From: Gemmatimonadota bacterium
Lineage (GTDB): Bacteria > Gemmatimonadota > Gemmatimonadetes > Gemmatimonadales > GWC2-71-9
Direction of reading: 5' to 3'
Assembly (NCBI GenBank): GCA_024640185.1
Contig: JAHEFN010000001.1
Span: 11,961 to 22,268 of the forward strand
DNA: 10,308 nucleotides
Positions within the stretch are counted from its first letter, which is position 1. Every line of letters starts with the position of its first letter. Under the pieces are notes generated by a model. The model ran no database searches. It was given only the letters and a program-made list of their open reading frames with translations, and was not told the origin of the DNA. Shown piece after piece: positions 1 through 5,926 of this stretch. The translations under genes were made by a program, and so were the position numbers.

Positions 1-551
1 CCACCGCGATGCCGCAGCAAGGCCTCCGCGAGCTGGCTCCGTGCCGAGTTGGCGGTGCAGAGCACCAGCACGCCGATCGGCGTCAGCCGGCGCGCCATCG
101 TGACCGCGCTCGCGGGACAGCAGCATCGAAACTCGGGGGTCGCGGCGAGCGCCGGTGGCGCCGCCTCGCGGGGTACCCGGCGGAATCCGAATCGTGTGAA
201 GAACTCCGGGGCGGTCTCCGTCAGCAACCAGATCGTGGCGAGTCCCCGAGCCTTCGCGTTCTCCACCAGACGCATCGTGATGGCCAGACCGAGTCCCTCC
301 CCCCGGGCGGCCTCGGCCACCACGAGCGAGCGCAGCAGGACGTCCGGGCCGGCGATCTCCAACCCTCCGGCGCCGACCACTTCCCCATTGCGTTCGGCCA
401 CGACGAAATCGCCCAGCGAGTCGGTCACCCCGTCGAGCGGCAAGCCGTCCGCTCGCAGCAGCGCGTGGATGACCGGCAGGTCGGCGGTGACCGCCGGTCG
501 GAGCCCGGCGCGTGGCCGGACCCCTCGCTGATCCGCGGTGTTCAGCAACAA
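1..551 (-). CDS. ArsN2-like GNAT acetyltransferase fused to ArsC-type arsenate reductase (partial, C-terminus off the window)
   Basis: Translating the minus strand gives one open frame with no stop from about 551 to base 1. The first part is a GNAT N-acetyltransferase: GLRPAVTADLP at the start, an acetyl-CoA loop ARGEGLGLAI, and a TRFGFRR segment followed by a CPASAVTM end, all typical of ArsN2-like proteins of arsenic operons. It runs straight into PIGVLVLCTANSARSQLAEA, the P-loop of low-molecular-weight-phosphatase-type arsenate reductases (Cys-X5-Arg, catalytic Cys at codon 57-59). The reductase half would convert arsenate to arsenite in the cytosol; the GNAT half may acetylate an organoarsenical or other substrate. 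Cysteines that complete the redox cycle would lie beyond the edge. The start is uncertain: there is no in-frame ATG or GTG downstream of the stop at 588-590, so TTG at 551 or 548 is proposed, overlapping the end of the mini-ORF. An internal ATG at 96-98 could start a separate reductase, but no stop separates the domains. Position behind arsR and an operator supports an ars role. Confidence 0.82.
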   Translation of the reverse strand, partial: MLLNTADQRGVRPRAGLRPAVTADLPVIHALLRADGLPLDGVTDSLGDFVVAERNGEVVGAGGLEIAGPDVLLRSLVVAEAARGEGLGLAITMRLVENAKARGLATIWLLTETAPEFFTRFGFRRVPREAAPPALAATPEFRCCCPASAVTMARRLTPIGVLVLCTANSARSQLAEALLRHRG

Positions 552-595
552 CCCGTCTCGATGCAGATCGTTCCAATGCAGCAATCGTCACCCAT
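542..595 (-). CDS. 17-aa cysteine-rich mini-ORF leading the arsN/arsC fusion
   Basis: An ATG at 595-593 is preceded by GGAGG with a 5-nt spacer (601-605 on the plus strand reads cctcc), the best ribosome-binding site in the ars region. It encodes MGDDCCIGTICIETGCC and stops with TGA at 544-542. Five of 17 residues are cysteine, in CC, C and CC groups, which could in principle bind As(III). The frame ends 2-8 bases past the only plausible TTG starts of the downstream fusion, fitting termination-reinitiation coupling. Alternatively it is the true N-terminus of the fusion, separated by a one-base sequencing error or a programmed -1 shift. I know of no family for this peptide, and its expression is inferred only from the start signal. 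Confidence 0.4.
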   Translation of the reverse strand: MGDDCCIGTICIETGCC

Positions 596-610
596 GTTGC
601 CCTCCAGTCC

Positions 611-630
611 AATCAAAAATGGTTGATATG
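611..630 (-). promoter_or_regulatory. Second ArsR-type operator, between arsR and the fusion gene
   Basis: ATCAA (612-616), a 6-base spacer and TTGAT (623-627) form an inverted repeat with the same geometry as the palindrome at the arsR promoter. The right half, TTGATATG (623-630), matches that palindrome over 8 bases; the left half is degenerate. It lies 16 bases upstream of the mini-ORF start, where bound ArsR could block an internal promoter or elongation. No clear -35/-10 pair was found around it. Confidence 0.6.
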
Positions 631-653
631 AAATCCACGACGCCTTGCCGTGG

Positions 654-986
654 TCAGCCACAGCAGCCCCCCTGGCGCACCGGCAACCGGCCCGATCGGG
701 GCCGCAGCGCGATCACCAGGTCATGGAGCTCTTCGACCGCCGATGGATCGAGGGCATAGAACGCCCACCGACCGTCGCGACGATCACTCACCAACCCCGC
801 CTCACGCAGCACCCGGAGGTGGAACGACAGACGACTCTGCGCGATGTCGAGGTCGGCCTGCAGGTCACAGACACACCGTTCCCCCGACCCCAACGTCCGG
901 AGCACCGCCAAGCGGGTCTCGTCCGACAGCGCGTGGGCGATCGCCGCGAGGCGAGGGAGGTCGAGGGGGGCGGTCGTCGTGGCCAT
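654..986 (-). CDS. arsR: ArsR-family arsenic-responsive transcriptional repressor
   Basis: This 110-residue winged helix-turn-helix protein has the normal ArsR/SmtB length. The start of the domain reads LAAIAHALSDETRLAVLRTL. The metalloid site is ERCVCDLQ, with Cys38 and Cys40 matching the CxC pair of As(III)-sensing ArsR proteins. The recognition helix is within IAQSRLSFHLRVLREAGLV, followed by the beta-wing DRRDGRWAFYAL. Two further cysteines (108, 109) end the protein in GGCCG and could join the As(III) site. It should bind its own promoter and release DNA when arsenite or antimonite binds. The ATG is 8 bases from the operator with no Shine-Dalgarno, and the promoter geometry suggests a leaderless message. 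The fusion gene follows on the same strand. Confidence 0.93.
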   Translation of the reverse strand: MATTTAPLDLPRLAAIAHALSDETRLAVLRTLGSGERCVCDLQADLDIAQSRLSFHLRVLREAGLVSDRRDGRWAFYALDPSAVEELHDLVIALRPRSGRLPVRQGGCCG

Positions 987-992
987 GGAGAC

Positions 993-1020
993 AACATATC
1001 AAGGCTCGTTGATATGTCAA
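993..1020 (-). promoter_or_regulatory. arsR promoter with perfect ArsR operator palindrome
   Basis: ACATATCAA (994-1002), spacer GGCTCG, and TTGATATGT (1009-1017) form a perfect 9+9 bp inverted repeat. On the minus strand it lies within a promoter with a consensus -35 TTGACA (1020-1015), a 16-base spacer and a -10 TATGTT (998-993, 4 of 6 consensus). ArsR bound here would cover the -35/-10 spacer and autoregulate. The -10 ends 6 bases before the arsR ATG, so transcription would begin at or next to the start codon. Operator and promoter are read from sequence; repression is inferred from the family. Confidence 0.82.
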
Positions 1021-1045
1021 GTGATGGTCAACGGAGAGCGGCGCA

Positions 1046-1088
1046 CAGCGAACGCAGGAGGCCCATCAGAGGCTCCCGCCGTTCGCTG
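1046..1088. repeat. Stem-loop in the arsR/POT intergenic region
   Basis: CAGCGAACG (1046-1054) pairs perfectly with CGTTCGCTG (1080-1088). Inside, GGAG (1057-1060) pairs with CTCC (1073-1076), giving a two-tier hairpin. There is no T-tract on either side, so it is not a classical intrinsic terminator. It lies upstream of the arsR promoter and downstream of the POT gene, where it may stop or stabilise read-through transcript. Confidence 0.5.
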
Positions 1089-1102
1089 CATCCCGTTACC
1101 CA

Positions 1103-1239
1103 CTGCCCCGCTTCGAGGCGGCACCGACTCGATTCACGAAGGTCGGATTCGCCGCACTCGGTCCCTCCGTTTCCGGGCAAGGGGCGCGCGGCGAAGCACC
1201 GACCTTCGCTCATCGAGGGTGCCCCTCTCCGCCGGGCAG
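1103..1239. repeat. 137-bp imperfect inverted repeat (large palindrome)
   Basis: Six pairs of arms nest in order around an interior of 32 bases: CTGCCC/GGGCAG (1103-1108, 1234-1239), GAGG/CCTC (1115-1118, 1224-1227), GGCACC/GGTGCC (1120-1125, 1218-1223), CTCGAT/ATCGAG (1128-1133, 1212-1217), CGAAGGTCGG/CCGACCTTCG (1137-1146, 1199-1208) and TTCGCCGC/GCGGCGAA (1148-1155, 1188-1195). About 40 base pairs form, with only short mismatched bulges. It could be a REP- or MITE-like element, a structured RNA in the POT 3' region, or a transcription stop. No transposase, target duplication or T-tract was seen. Confidence 0.7.
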
Positions 1240-1265
1240 CCAGGTCCGTCCTCTCCGTTCCCCGA

Positions 1266-1290
1266 TCTCCGGTCTCCGGTCTCCGGTCTC
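1266..1290. repeat. Short 7-bp tandem repeat, about 3.6 copies
   Basis: TCTCCGG repeats at 1266-1272, 1273-1279 and 1280-1286, followed by a partial TCTC to 1290. It ends 3 bases from the POT stop codon, so on the minus strand it forms the first bases of the 3' untranslated region as GGAGA-type repeats. A variable-number repeat is possible; no function is evident. Confidence 0.75.
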
Positions 1291-1293
1291 TGT

Positions 1294-2817
1294 CTAGCTT
1301 CGCGCCATCATCCGCCCAATCGGCTTGACCAGGAGGAAGAACACCCCGGCGAAGACCAGGCCGTAGACACCCACAGCCCCGAAGAGGGTCGGCAGGTCGA
1401 AGGAATCGTAGAGTGACGAGACGTTGCCACCGATGAAGGAGCCGACTGACACCGCCATGAACCAGACGCCCATCATCAGCGACATGACCTTCTGCGGTGC
1501 CAGTTTGGTCATCGCCGAGAGGCCGATCGGGGAGAGGCAGAGCTCCCCCACGGTCTGCAGGAAGTAGCAGACCAACAACCACCACCAGCCCACCCGGTCG
1601 CCACCTGCAGCGGCTGCAGCGGCCGGCACCATCCAGATGAACGAGAGGCCCACGAAGAAGAGCCCGATGGCGAACTTGGCGGTCGAACCCGGCGAGTGCT
1701 TCCCGAGCTTGACCCAGATCCAGGCGAAGACCGGGGCCAGGAGGATGATCCAGACAGAGTTGACCGACTGCCACCAACTCGATGGGAAGACGTTGCCGAA
1801 CAACTCGTTGCGGGTGCTGCGGTCGGCGAAGAGGTTGAGTGTCGAGCCGGTCTGCTCGAAGATCGACCAGAAGACCGAGGCGCCCAGGAAGAGCACACCG
1901 AGGAGGATCAGTCGGTGTCGCTCGTCGACACTCCACTCATTGGCCAGGAAGAGCCAGGCGAAGAAGCCGACCACCACGAGAAGCAGGAACACCCCGAATC
2001 CGGCGTTGATCGACTCGACGGACAGCGGGTAGATCCCCGTCAGGTGGAGTGCAGCCAAGGCGGCCAGCACGCCAAGCACTCCCACCGCTCCCATGACAAC
2101 CTTGCGTCGATTGGCGGCATCCTCGTCCGGTCCACTGCTCGGCGCCGGTAACAGGCCCGCGTCGCCCATCGCCTTGCCATCGAAGACGTACCAGAAGAGG
2201 CCCAGCGCCATCCCGACGGCGGCCGCACCGAAGCCCCAGTGCCACGAGGTCTCCGGGGAGAGTCCCCAGCCAACGAGCCGTGCCTTCCAGCCGTCACTCT
2301 GGGCCAGGTAGCCTGTCACCAACGGGGCGAGGAAGGCCCCGAGGTTGATGCCCATGTAGTAGATCGAGAAGCCGGCGTCGCGGCGCTCGTCCTCCGGGGC
2401 GTAGAGCTTGCCCACCATCACCGAGATGTTCGGCTTGAGGAACCCGGTGCCGATCACCACCAGGATCAGTCCCGAGAAGAAGGCCGCCACCGAAGAGAAG
2501 GTCAGGACGATGTGCCCCATCATGATGATCACGCCACCCCAGAGCACCGACTTGCGGGGGCCGATCAGGCGGTCGGCAATCCAGCCGCCGGGGAGACAGA
2601 CGAGGTACACCAGTGCGGTGTACATCCCGTAGATCGCTCCCGAGCGGCCGGTGTCCCAGCCCAGCCCGCCCGTGGCGAGCGGTGCGGTCATGAAGAGCAC
2701 CAGCAGCGCCCGCATGCCGTAATAGGAGAATCTTTCCCACATCTCCGCGAAGAAGAGCGAGCGGAGGCCGGCCGGATGGCCGAAGAAACCAGTCTGCGGT
2801 GGCAGGTTCACGGTCAC
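1294..2817 (-). CDS. POT-family proton-dependent oligopeptide transporter
   Basis: This 507-residue polytopic inner-membrane protein of the POT/PTR2 branch of the major facilitator superfamily should import di- and tripeptides with protons. The N-terminus carries the family ExxERFxYY motif (Glu25, Glu28, Arg29, Phe30, Tyr32, Tyr33), which couples protons to peptide. The MFS loop motif is GGWIADRLIGPRK (77-89); GTGFLKPNISVMVGKLY (123-139) includes the conserved Lys128; and FSIYYMGINLGAFLAP (150-165) is the second PTR2 signature. Repeated hydrophobic stretches to the C-terminus fit the 14 helices usual in bacterial members. The start is GTG at 2817-2815, overlapping the stop of the coiled-coil gene by 4 bases, which implies translational coupling. 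Exact substrates cannot be read from sequence. Confidence 0.93.
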   Translation of the reverse strand: MTVNLPPQTGFFGHPAGLRSLFFAEMWERFSYYGMRALLVLFMTAPLATGGLGWDTGRSGAIYGMYTALVYLVCLPGGWIADRLIGPRKSVLWGGVIIMMGHIVLTFSSVAAFFSGLILVVIGTGFLKPNISVMVGKLYAPEDERRDAGFSIYYMGINLGAFLAPLVTGYLAQSDGWKARLVGWGLSPETSWHWGFGAAAVGMALGLFWYVFDGKAMGDAGLLPAPSSGPDEDAANRRKVVMGAVGVLGVLAALAALHLTGIYPLSVESINAGFGVFLLLVVVGFFAWLFLANEWSVDERHRLILLGVLFLGASVFWSIFEQTGSTLNLFADRSTRNELFGNVFPSSWWQSVNSVWIILLAPVFAWIWVKLGKHSPGSTAKFAIGLFFVGLSFIWMVPAAAAAAGGDRVGWWWLLVCYFLQTVGELCLSPIGLSAMTKLAPQKVMSLMMGVWFMAVSVGSFIGGNVSSLYDSFDLPTLFGAVGVYGLVFAGVFFLLVKPIGRMMARS

Positions 2818-3344
2818 TCCCGTCGGAATTTTTTCTTGAGCATGTCGAGTTGGGCCTCGACGGCGGCATCCTTGGCCCGTTGATCGAGAAACGGATCCTC
2901 GGGCAACGTCGGCTCACCCGTCTCCTCGTCGATCTGCGCCGCGGGCGGCTCGATCGGCAGGCCATTCGAGGCCCGCTGGAAACGCGACTTGGTCGATTGA
3001 TACTCGCGCTCGGCGATGGTCACCTCGTCGCGCAGCACGAGGACCTTCCGTTCGAGCAGGTCGACCCGCTCCCGTGCCTTGGCCAGGTACTCCTCGGCGA
3101 CCTGCACCGTCTCCTGATCCTCGATCTCCGCCGCCAGCCGGCCACGGCGCTCGTAGTCGGCGACGTTCTTGCGGGCCTCGGTCAGCTTGCGCTCCGACAG
3201 CTCGAGCGTGGCGTGCAGCTCGGTGAGGGCTGCCTTGAACTCGATCAGCGCCTCCCGCAATCCCGCCGCCTGTTCCCGGGAGGAACCGGCAGGGCGGTAG
3301 GCAAAGAGACGATCGAGGTGGACCTTGATATCGTCGAAGCTCAT
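2814..3344 (-). CDS. Coiled-coil protein of unknown function, coupled to the POT gene
   Basis: The 176-residue product has no signal peptide or membrane segment. Residues about 25-130 are a continuous charged heptad-like helix rich in Glu, Arg, Lys, Leu and Ala, for example ERKLTEARKNVADYERRGRL. An acidic proline-containing linker (PPAAQIDEETGEPTLPEDPF) follows, then a short basic helix ending KKKFRRE. The layout loosely recalls PspA-type coiled coils, but no diagnostic motif is present, so no family is assigned. The ATG at 3344-3342 has no strong ribosome-binding site. The stop overlaps the POT start by 4 bases, so both are made together; a scaffold or accessory role for the transporter is only a guess. 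Confidence 0.8.
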   Translation of the reverse strand: MSFDDIKVHLDRLFAYRPAGSSREQAAGLREALIEFKAALTELHATLELSERKLTEARKNVADYERRGRLAAEIEDQETVQVAEEYLAKARERVDLLERKVLVLRDEVTIAEREYQSTKSRFQRASNGLPIEPPAAQIDEETGEPTLPEDPFLDQRAKDAAVEAQLDMLKKKFRRE

Positions 3345-3434
3345 CCGGGTCGCGGCAGGAGGGAGTGGGGCGGGACCGCGAATGGTAGGTCGCGGCAGGG
3401 CACCGGGTCAAGCAATCGCCGTCGGGCTAGATTC

Positions 3435-3440
3435 GAGGAA
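3435..3440 (+). promoter_or_regulatory. Ribosome-binding site supporting the lipoprotein GTG start
   Basis: GAGGAA lies 8 bases before the GTG at 3449 and favours it over the in-frame GTG at 3461. The 104 bp between the divergent starts at 3344 and 3449 must contain both promoters, but I could not pick convincing -35/-10 pairs. Confidence 0.5.
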
Positions 3441-3448
3441 TCTACCTG

Positions 3449-3937
3449 GTGGAGCGAATCGTGCGACGGAACCTGGCCAACCTCCTGCTGCTTCTGGGCC
3501 TCTCGGCCTGTGCCGATGGCGACCGCCGATCGCCGATGTGCGGTCTGGCGATGCTGACCGGCCCCCTCGTCGCCTTGGAGGGGTTCGCCCGCGGTGATGC
3601 GCTCATCACGCCACCCGCCGACCTCCCCCCGATCATGGCGGGCCGCTTCGTGGCCGGACCGCTCGTCGAGGTGCTGATGAGCCGGGACGCCGACGGCCTC
3701 CTCCTGGCCGCGGTCGAGGGCCCCCAACCGGAGGCTGCCCGCCCCGGGTTCGGGGTGCTGCTGGTCGACCGATCGCGACGGCCACTCGGTGTCCTGATTC
3801 ATGACGGACTGCCGGTCAGTGGTGCGACTCGCCTGGGCACGGTCGCGGTCGGTGATTCCCTGCTGCCGTTGCTCGGGGTGCTGGTGACGCCGGAGGCGAT
3901 CGAGACCGCTGAGTGTCGGATGTTCACCGACGAGTGA
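3449..3937 (+). CDS. Predicted small lipoprotein of unknown function
   Basis: The 162-residue product begins with a basic n-region and hydrophobic core, then a lipobox: VRRNLANLLLLLGLSAC, with Cys21 the expected lipidated residue. Asp at position +2 (Cys-Ala-Asp is +3) does not give a firm inner- or outer-membrane sorting signal. The mature part is mostly short hydrophobic strands with Gly/Asp turns and contains two further cysteines (31 and 156) that could form a disulfide near the two ends. No known domain is recognised. It is divergent from the coiled-coil/POT unit and lies 115 bases before the glycosyltransferase chain on the same strand, so it may be read with that chain or alone. Confidence 0.78.
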   Translation: MERIVRRNLANLLLLLGLSACADGDRRSPMCGLAMLTGPLVALEGFARGDALITPPADLPPIMAGRFVAGPLVEVLMSRDADGLLLAAVEGPQPEAARPGFGVLLVDRSRRPLGVLIHDGLPVSGATRLGTVAVGDSLLPLLGVLVTPEAIETAECRMFTDE

Positions 3938-3999
3938 GTGGACGATCAGGGTAAGATCCTCGGCGCGGAGTCGGCTCCGGGCATCGGCTCGGATCCTGA

Positions 4000-4056
4000 A
4001 TGCCCTCGGGGAGAGGTGAGCTACCGGTGACGAACGACACGGCGGAGTGCGGGTGA
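4000..4056 (+). other. Possible 18-codon upstream ORF overlapping the GT4 start
   Basis: ATG at 4000 (or GTG at 4027, preceded by a GGGGAGAGG-like stretch at 4008-4016) reads to a TGA at 4054-4056. That stop overlaps the GTG proposed for the glycosyltransferase (4053-4055) by the GTGA arrangement seen elsewhere in this window. The peptide has no similarity I recognise; a coupling leader is possible, chance equally so. Confidence 0.2.
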
Positions 4057-5138
4057 GCAACAAGCCGATCAAGGTGATCCACGTGGCCAGCGGCCGGGAG
4101 TGGCGGGGTGGACAGCGTCAGGTGCTGCTCCTCGCCCGCGGCCTTGCCGCGACGCCGGAGGTGGAGACGAGCGTCCTGACCGGGGCCGGCACGCCCCTCG
4201 CCATCCGGCTCCGACAGGCCGGCGTCCCGGTCCATGAGGTCACCTGGTCGATGGGCCTCGACCCGAGAGTGGTCGGAGCCCTCCTCTCCGACCTCACGCC
4301 CGACACCATCGTTCACGCCCACGACAGCCACGCCCACACGCTGGCCGACGCCGCGATCAGGATTCGTGCCGGACGGCTCGTCGTCACCCGTCGCGTCGAC
4401 TTCCCCATCAGGCAGGCGGCCCGCTGGCGGCGGGTCGACCAGGCCATCGCCCTGTCTACCTCGGTGCGAAGCCGGTTGCTCGCGGCCGGGGTTCCCGAGG
4501 ACCGGATCACCGTGATCCCGCCGGCCGTCGACCTCGACGCCCTCGACCCGCCACCGCCGTGGCCCGCGGCCGTGCGGATGCGAACCGGCGTGACCCCCTG
4601 GGTCATCTGCGTCGCGGCCCTCACCCCCGAGAAGGGCATCGACATCCTCCTCGACGCCGCGGCACGAGTGCGAACCACCCATCCGGACGTGGAGTGGATG
4701 GTCCTCGGGGAGGGTCCCCAGCGGAACGCCCTGCTGGCCCGCCGCAAGAGCCTCGGGCTCGATGACGTGGTCGCCTTCCCGGGGCAGGTCGAACATCCCG
4801 AGGCCGTGGTCGCCCAGGCGACCCTCCTCGTCCAGCCATCGCGAAGCGAAGGGTTCGGGTCATCGGTGCTCGATGCCCTCGCCCGCGGTGTCCCGGTGCT
4901 GGCGAGTGACACCGGCGGACTCCCCGACTCGCTGGTCCACGGCGGGGGCCTTATGGTCCCCGCTGGGGATGCCGAGGCGTTCGCCCGGGAGGTCCGCTCG
5001 CTGCTGGATGACCCGGCACGGCGGGAACGCCTTTCGGGCGATGGTCGCGTCGCGGCGGAACGGTTCGCGGTCCCACAGTTGGTCCGCCGCACGCTCGACG
5101 TGTATCGTTCGCCCGAGATGACCGAGTCAAGCGCATGA
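4053..5138 (+). CDS. GT4-family (GT-B fold) glycosyltransferase
   Basis: The product, about 361 residues, has the two-domain GT-B pattern. The N-terminal acceptor domain starts KVIHVASGREWRGGQRQ, with the glycine-rich loop typical of GT4 enzymes. The C-terminal nucleotide-sugar domain includes LTPEKGIDILLDA (about 190-202), VLGEGPQR (about 217-224), and the SEGFGSSVLDALARGVPVLAS block. In that block the usual E-x7-E motif is E-x7-D (Glu266, Asp274). It probably transfers a sugar from a nucleotide donor to an envelope glycan or lipid on the cytosolic face; donor and acceptor are unknown. GTG at 4053 is chosen because GGCGGAG sits 5 bases upstream; GTG at 4047 is the alternative. It opens a five-gene chain, and its stop overlaps the GT2 start by ATGA. 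Confidence 0.9.
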   Translation: MSNKPIKVIHVASGREWRGGQRQVLLLARGLAATPEVETSVLTGAGTPLAIRLRQAGVPVHEVTWSMGLDPRVVGALLSDLTPDTIVHAHDSHAHTLADAAIRIRAGRLVVTRRVDFPIRQAARWRRVDQAIALSTSVRSRLLAAGVPEDRITVIPPAVDLDALDPPPPWPAAVRMRTGVTPWVICVAALTPEKGIDILLDAAARVRTTHPDVEWMVLGEGPQRNALLARRKSLGLDDVVAFPGQVEHPEAVVAQATLLVQPSRSEGFGSSVLDALARGVPVLASDTGGLPDSLVHGGGLMVPAGDAEAFAREVRSLLDDPARRERLSGDGRVAAERFAVPQLVRRTLDVYRSPEMTESSA

Positions 5139-5926
5139 TCTATTTCTGCATCCCCACCCGGGATGAAGCCGCCACCGTCGGCCTGGTACTGTGGAAGATC
5201 CGCCAGGCGATGAGCGGCTCGTCACGCGAGTACCAGTTGTTGGTCGGTGATGACGGTTCGACCGACGCGACCGCCGAGGTGCTCGCGCCGTACGCCAATG
5301 TGCTGCCGATCAGCGTGATCCGTCATGAGCAGCCGCTGGGCTACGCGGCCACCGTCGAACGGCTGCTCAAGGAAGCCCTCGAGCAGTCCGACCGGCACAA
5401 GCGGGACTCGGCGATCCTGCTGCCCGCCGACTTCACGATCGACCCGGCGGAACTCGACGAGTTCCTGAAGAAGCTCGACTCCGGGGCCGACCTGGTCGTC
5501 GGCGAAGCCACCGTCGAGGGCGAGGCCGACCGGGGCCGGCGGCTGGTCCGCCGCTGGGCCCCGAGGCTGCTGGGACGGCGGGTCCGTGTCCGGGGGGTCC
5601 GTGACATCGTCTCCGGGGTGGCGGCCTTCCGGTTGGTCGCCTTGCGCCAGGCATTCCGGGACCGCCCCGATCGATGGCTCGCGACCGATGGCTGGGCTGC
5701 GAGGGCGGAGTTGTTGGCATGGGCCGCCGCTGGAGCGCGGCAGGTCGAATCGGTGGCGATCACCGAACGGGCCGATCGACGCCAACGTCCCTCCCGGACC
5801 ACCCCCTGGCCACTCGCCCGCGAGCTCTGGCACGCCCGCGGGCAGCTGGTTGCGCCGACCGTCCAATCGGCATCGCTCAGGGAACGACCGGCCCGTGCGG
5901 TGCCACGCAGCAAGGAAGCCGCCTGA
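5135..5926 (+). CDS. GT2-family (GT-A fold) glycosyltransferase with altered DxD region
   Basis: The 263-residue protein starts with MIYFCIPTRDEAATVG and carries the GT2 nucleotide-binding motif LLVGDDGSTD (35-44). The later metal-binding DxD position reads LLPADFTIDP (95-104), so the first aspartate is proline and only Asp99 remains. IVSGVAAFRLVALRQAF and a Trp/Asp segment (RWLATDGW) resemble the acceptor part of polyprenyl-phosphate or core-glycan GT2 enzymes. There is no C-terminal membrane helix, so a soluble or peripheral enzyme is expected. The tail after about residue 235 is basic and low in predicted structure. Start overlaps the GT4 stop by 4 bases; stop overlaps the DUF3108 start by 1. 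Acting in the same pathway as the GT4 is a context inference. Confidence 0.87.
   Translation: MIYFCIPTRDEAATVGLVLWKIRQAMSGSSREYQLLVGDDGSTDATAEVLAPYANVLPISVIRHEQPLGYAATVERLLKEALEQSDRHKRDSAILLPADFTIDPAELDEFLKKLDSGADLVVGEATVEGEADRGRRLVRRWAPRLLGRRVRVRGVRDIVSGVAAFRLVALRQAFRDRPDRWLATDGWAARAELLAWAAAGARQVESVAITERADRRQRPSRTTPWPLARELWHARGQLVAPTVQSASLRERPARAVPRSKEAA

Noticed and set aside
49..531. Long plus-strand open frames over the left end
   Set aside because: They lie opposite the GNAT/ArsC fusion, which has clear family motifs; their translations are Arg/Ser/Pro-rich low-complexity typical of antisense frames in GC-rich DNA.
542..544. TGA ending the cysteine-rich mini-ORF read as selenocysteine
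   Set aside because: The frame after the TGA gives Arg/Ser-rich nonsense unrelated to any ars protein, and no selenocysteine insertion hairpin was evident just downstream.
1266..1290. Short regular repeats as a possible CRISPR array
   Set aside because: A contiguous 7-base tandem without spacers is not a CRISPR array, and no cas gene is present.
645..1328. 227-residue plus-strand open frame across arsR and the intergenic gap
   Set aside because: It runs antisense to arsR and through the palindrome, with arginine/serine-rich composition and no motif.
1028..1936. 302-residue minus-strand open frame
   Set aside because: It is another frame of the POT gene extended into the repeat region and has no recognisable domain.
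3923..3957. TTCACC and TAAGAT as a promoter for the GT4 chain
   Set aside because: The spacer would be 23 bases, too long for a standard promoter, and neither hexamer is close to consensus.
3341..4796. Two long minus-strand open frames (3341-4072 and 3924-4796)
   Set aside because: They lie opposite the lipoprotein and GT4 genes; compositions rich in His, Arg, Gly and Asp without motifs mark them as shadows.
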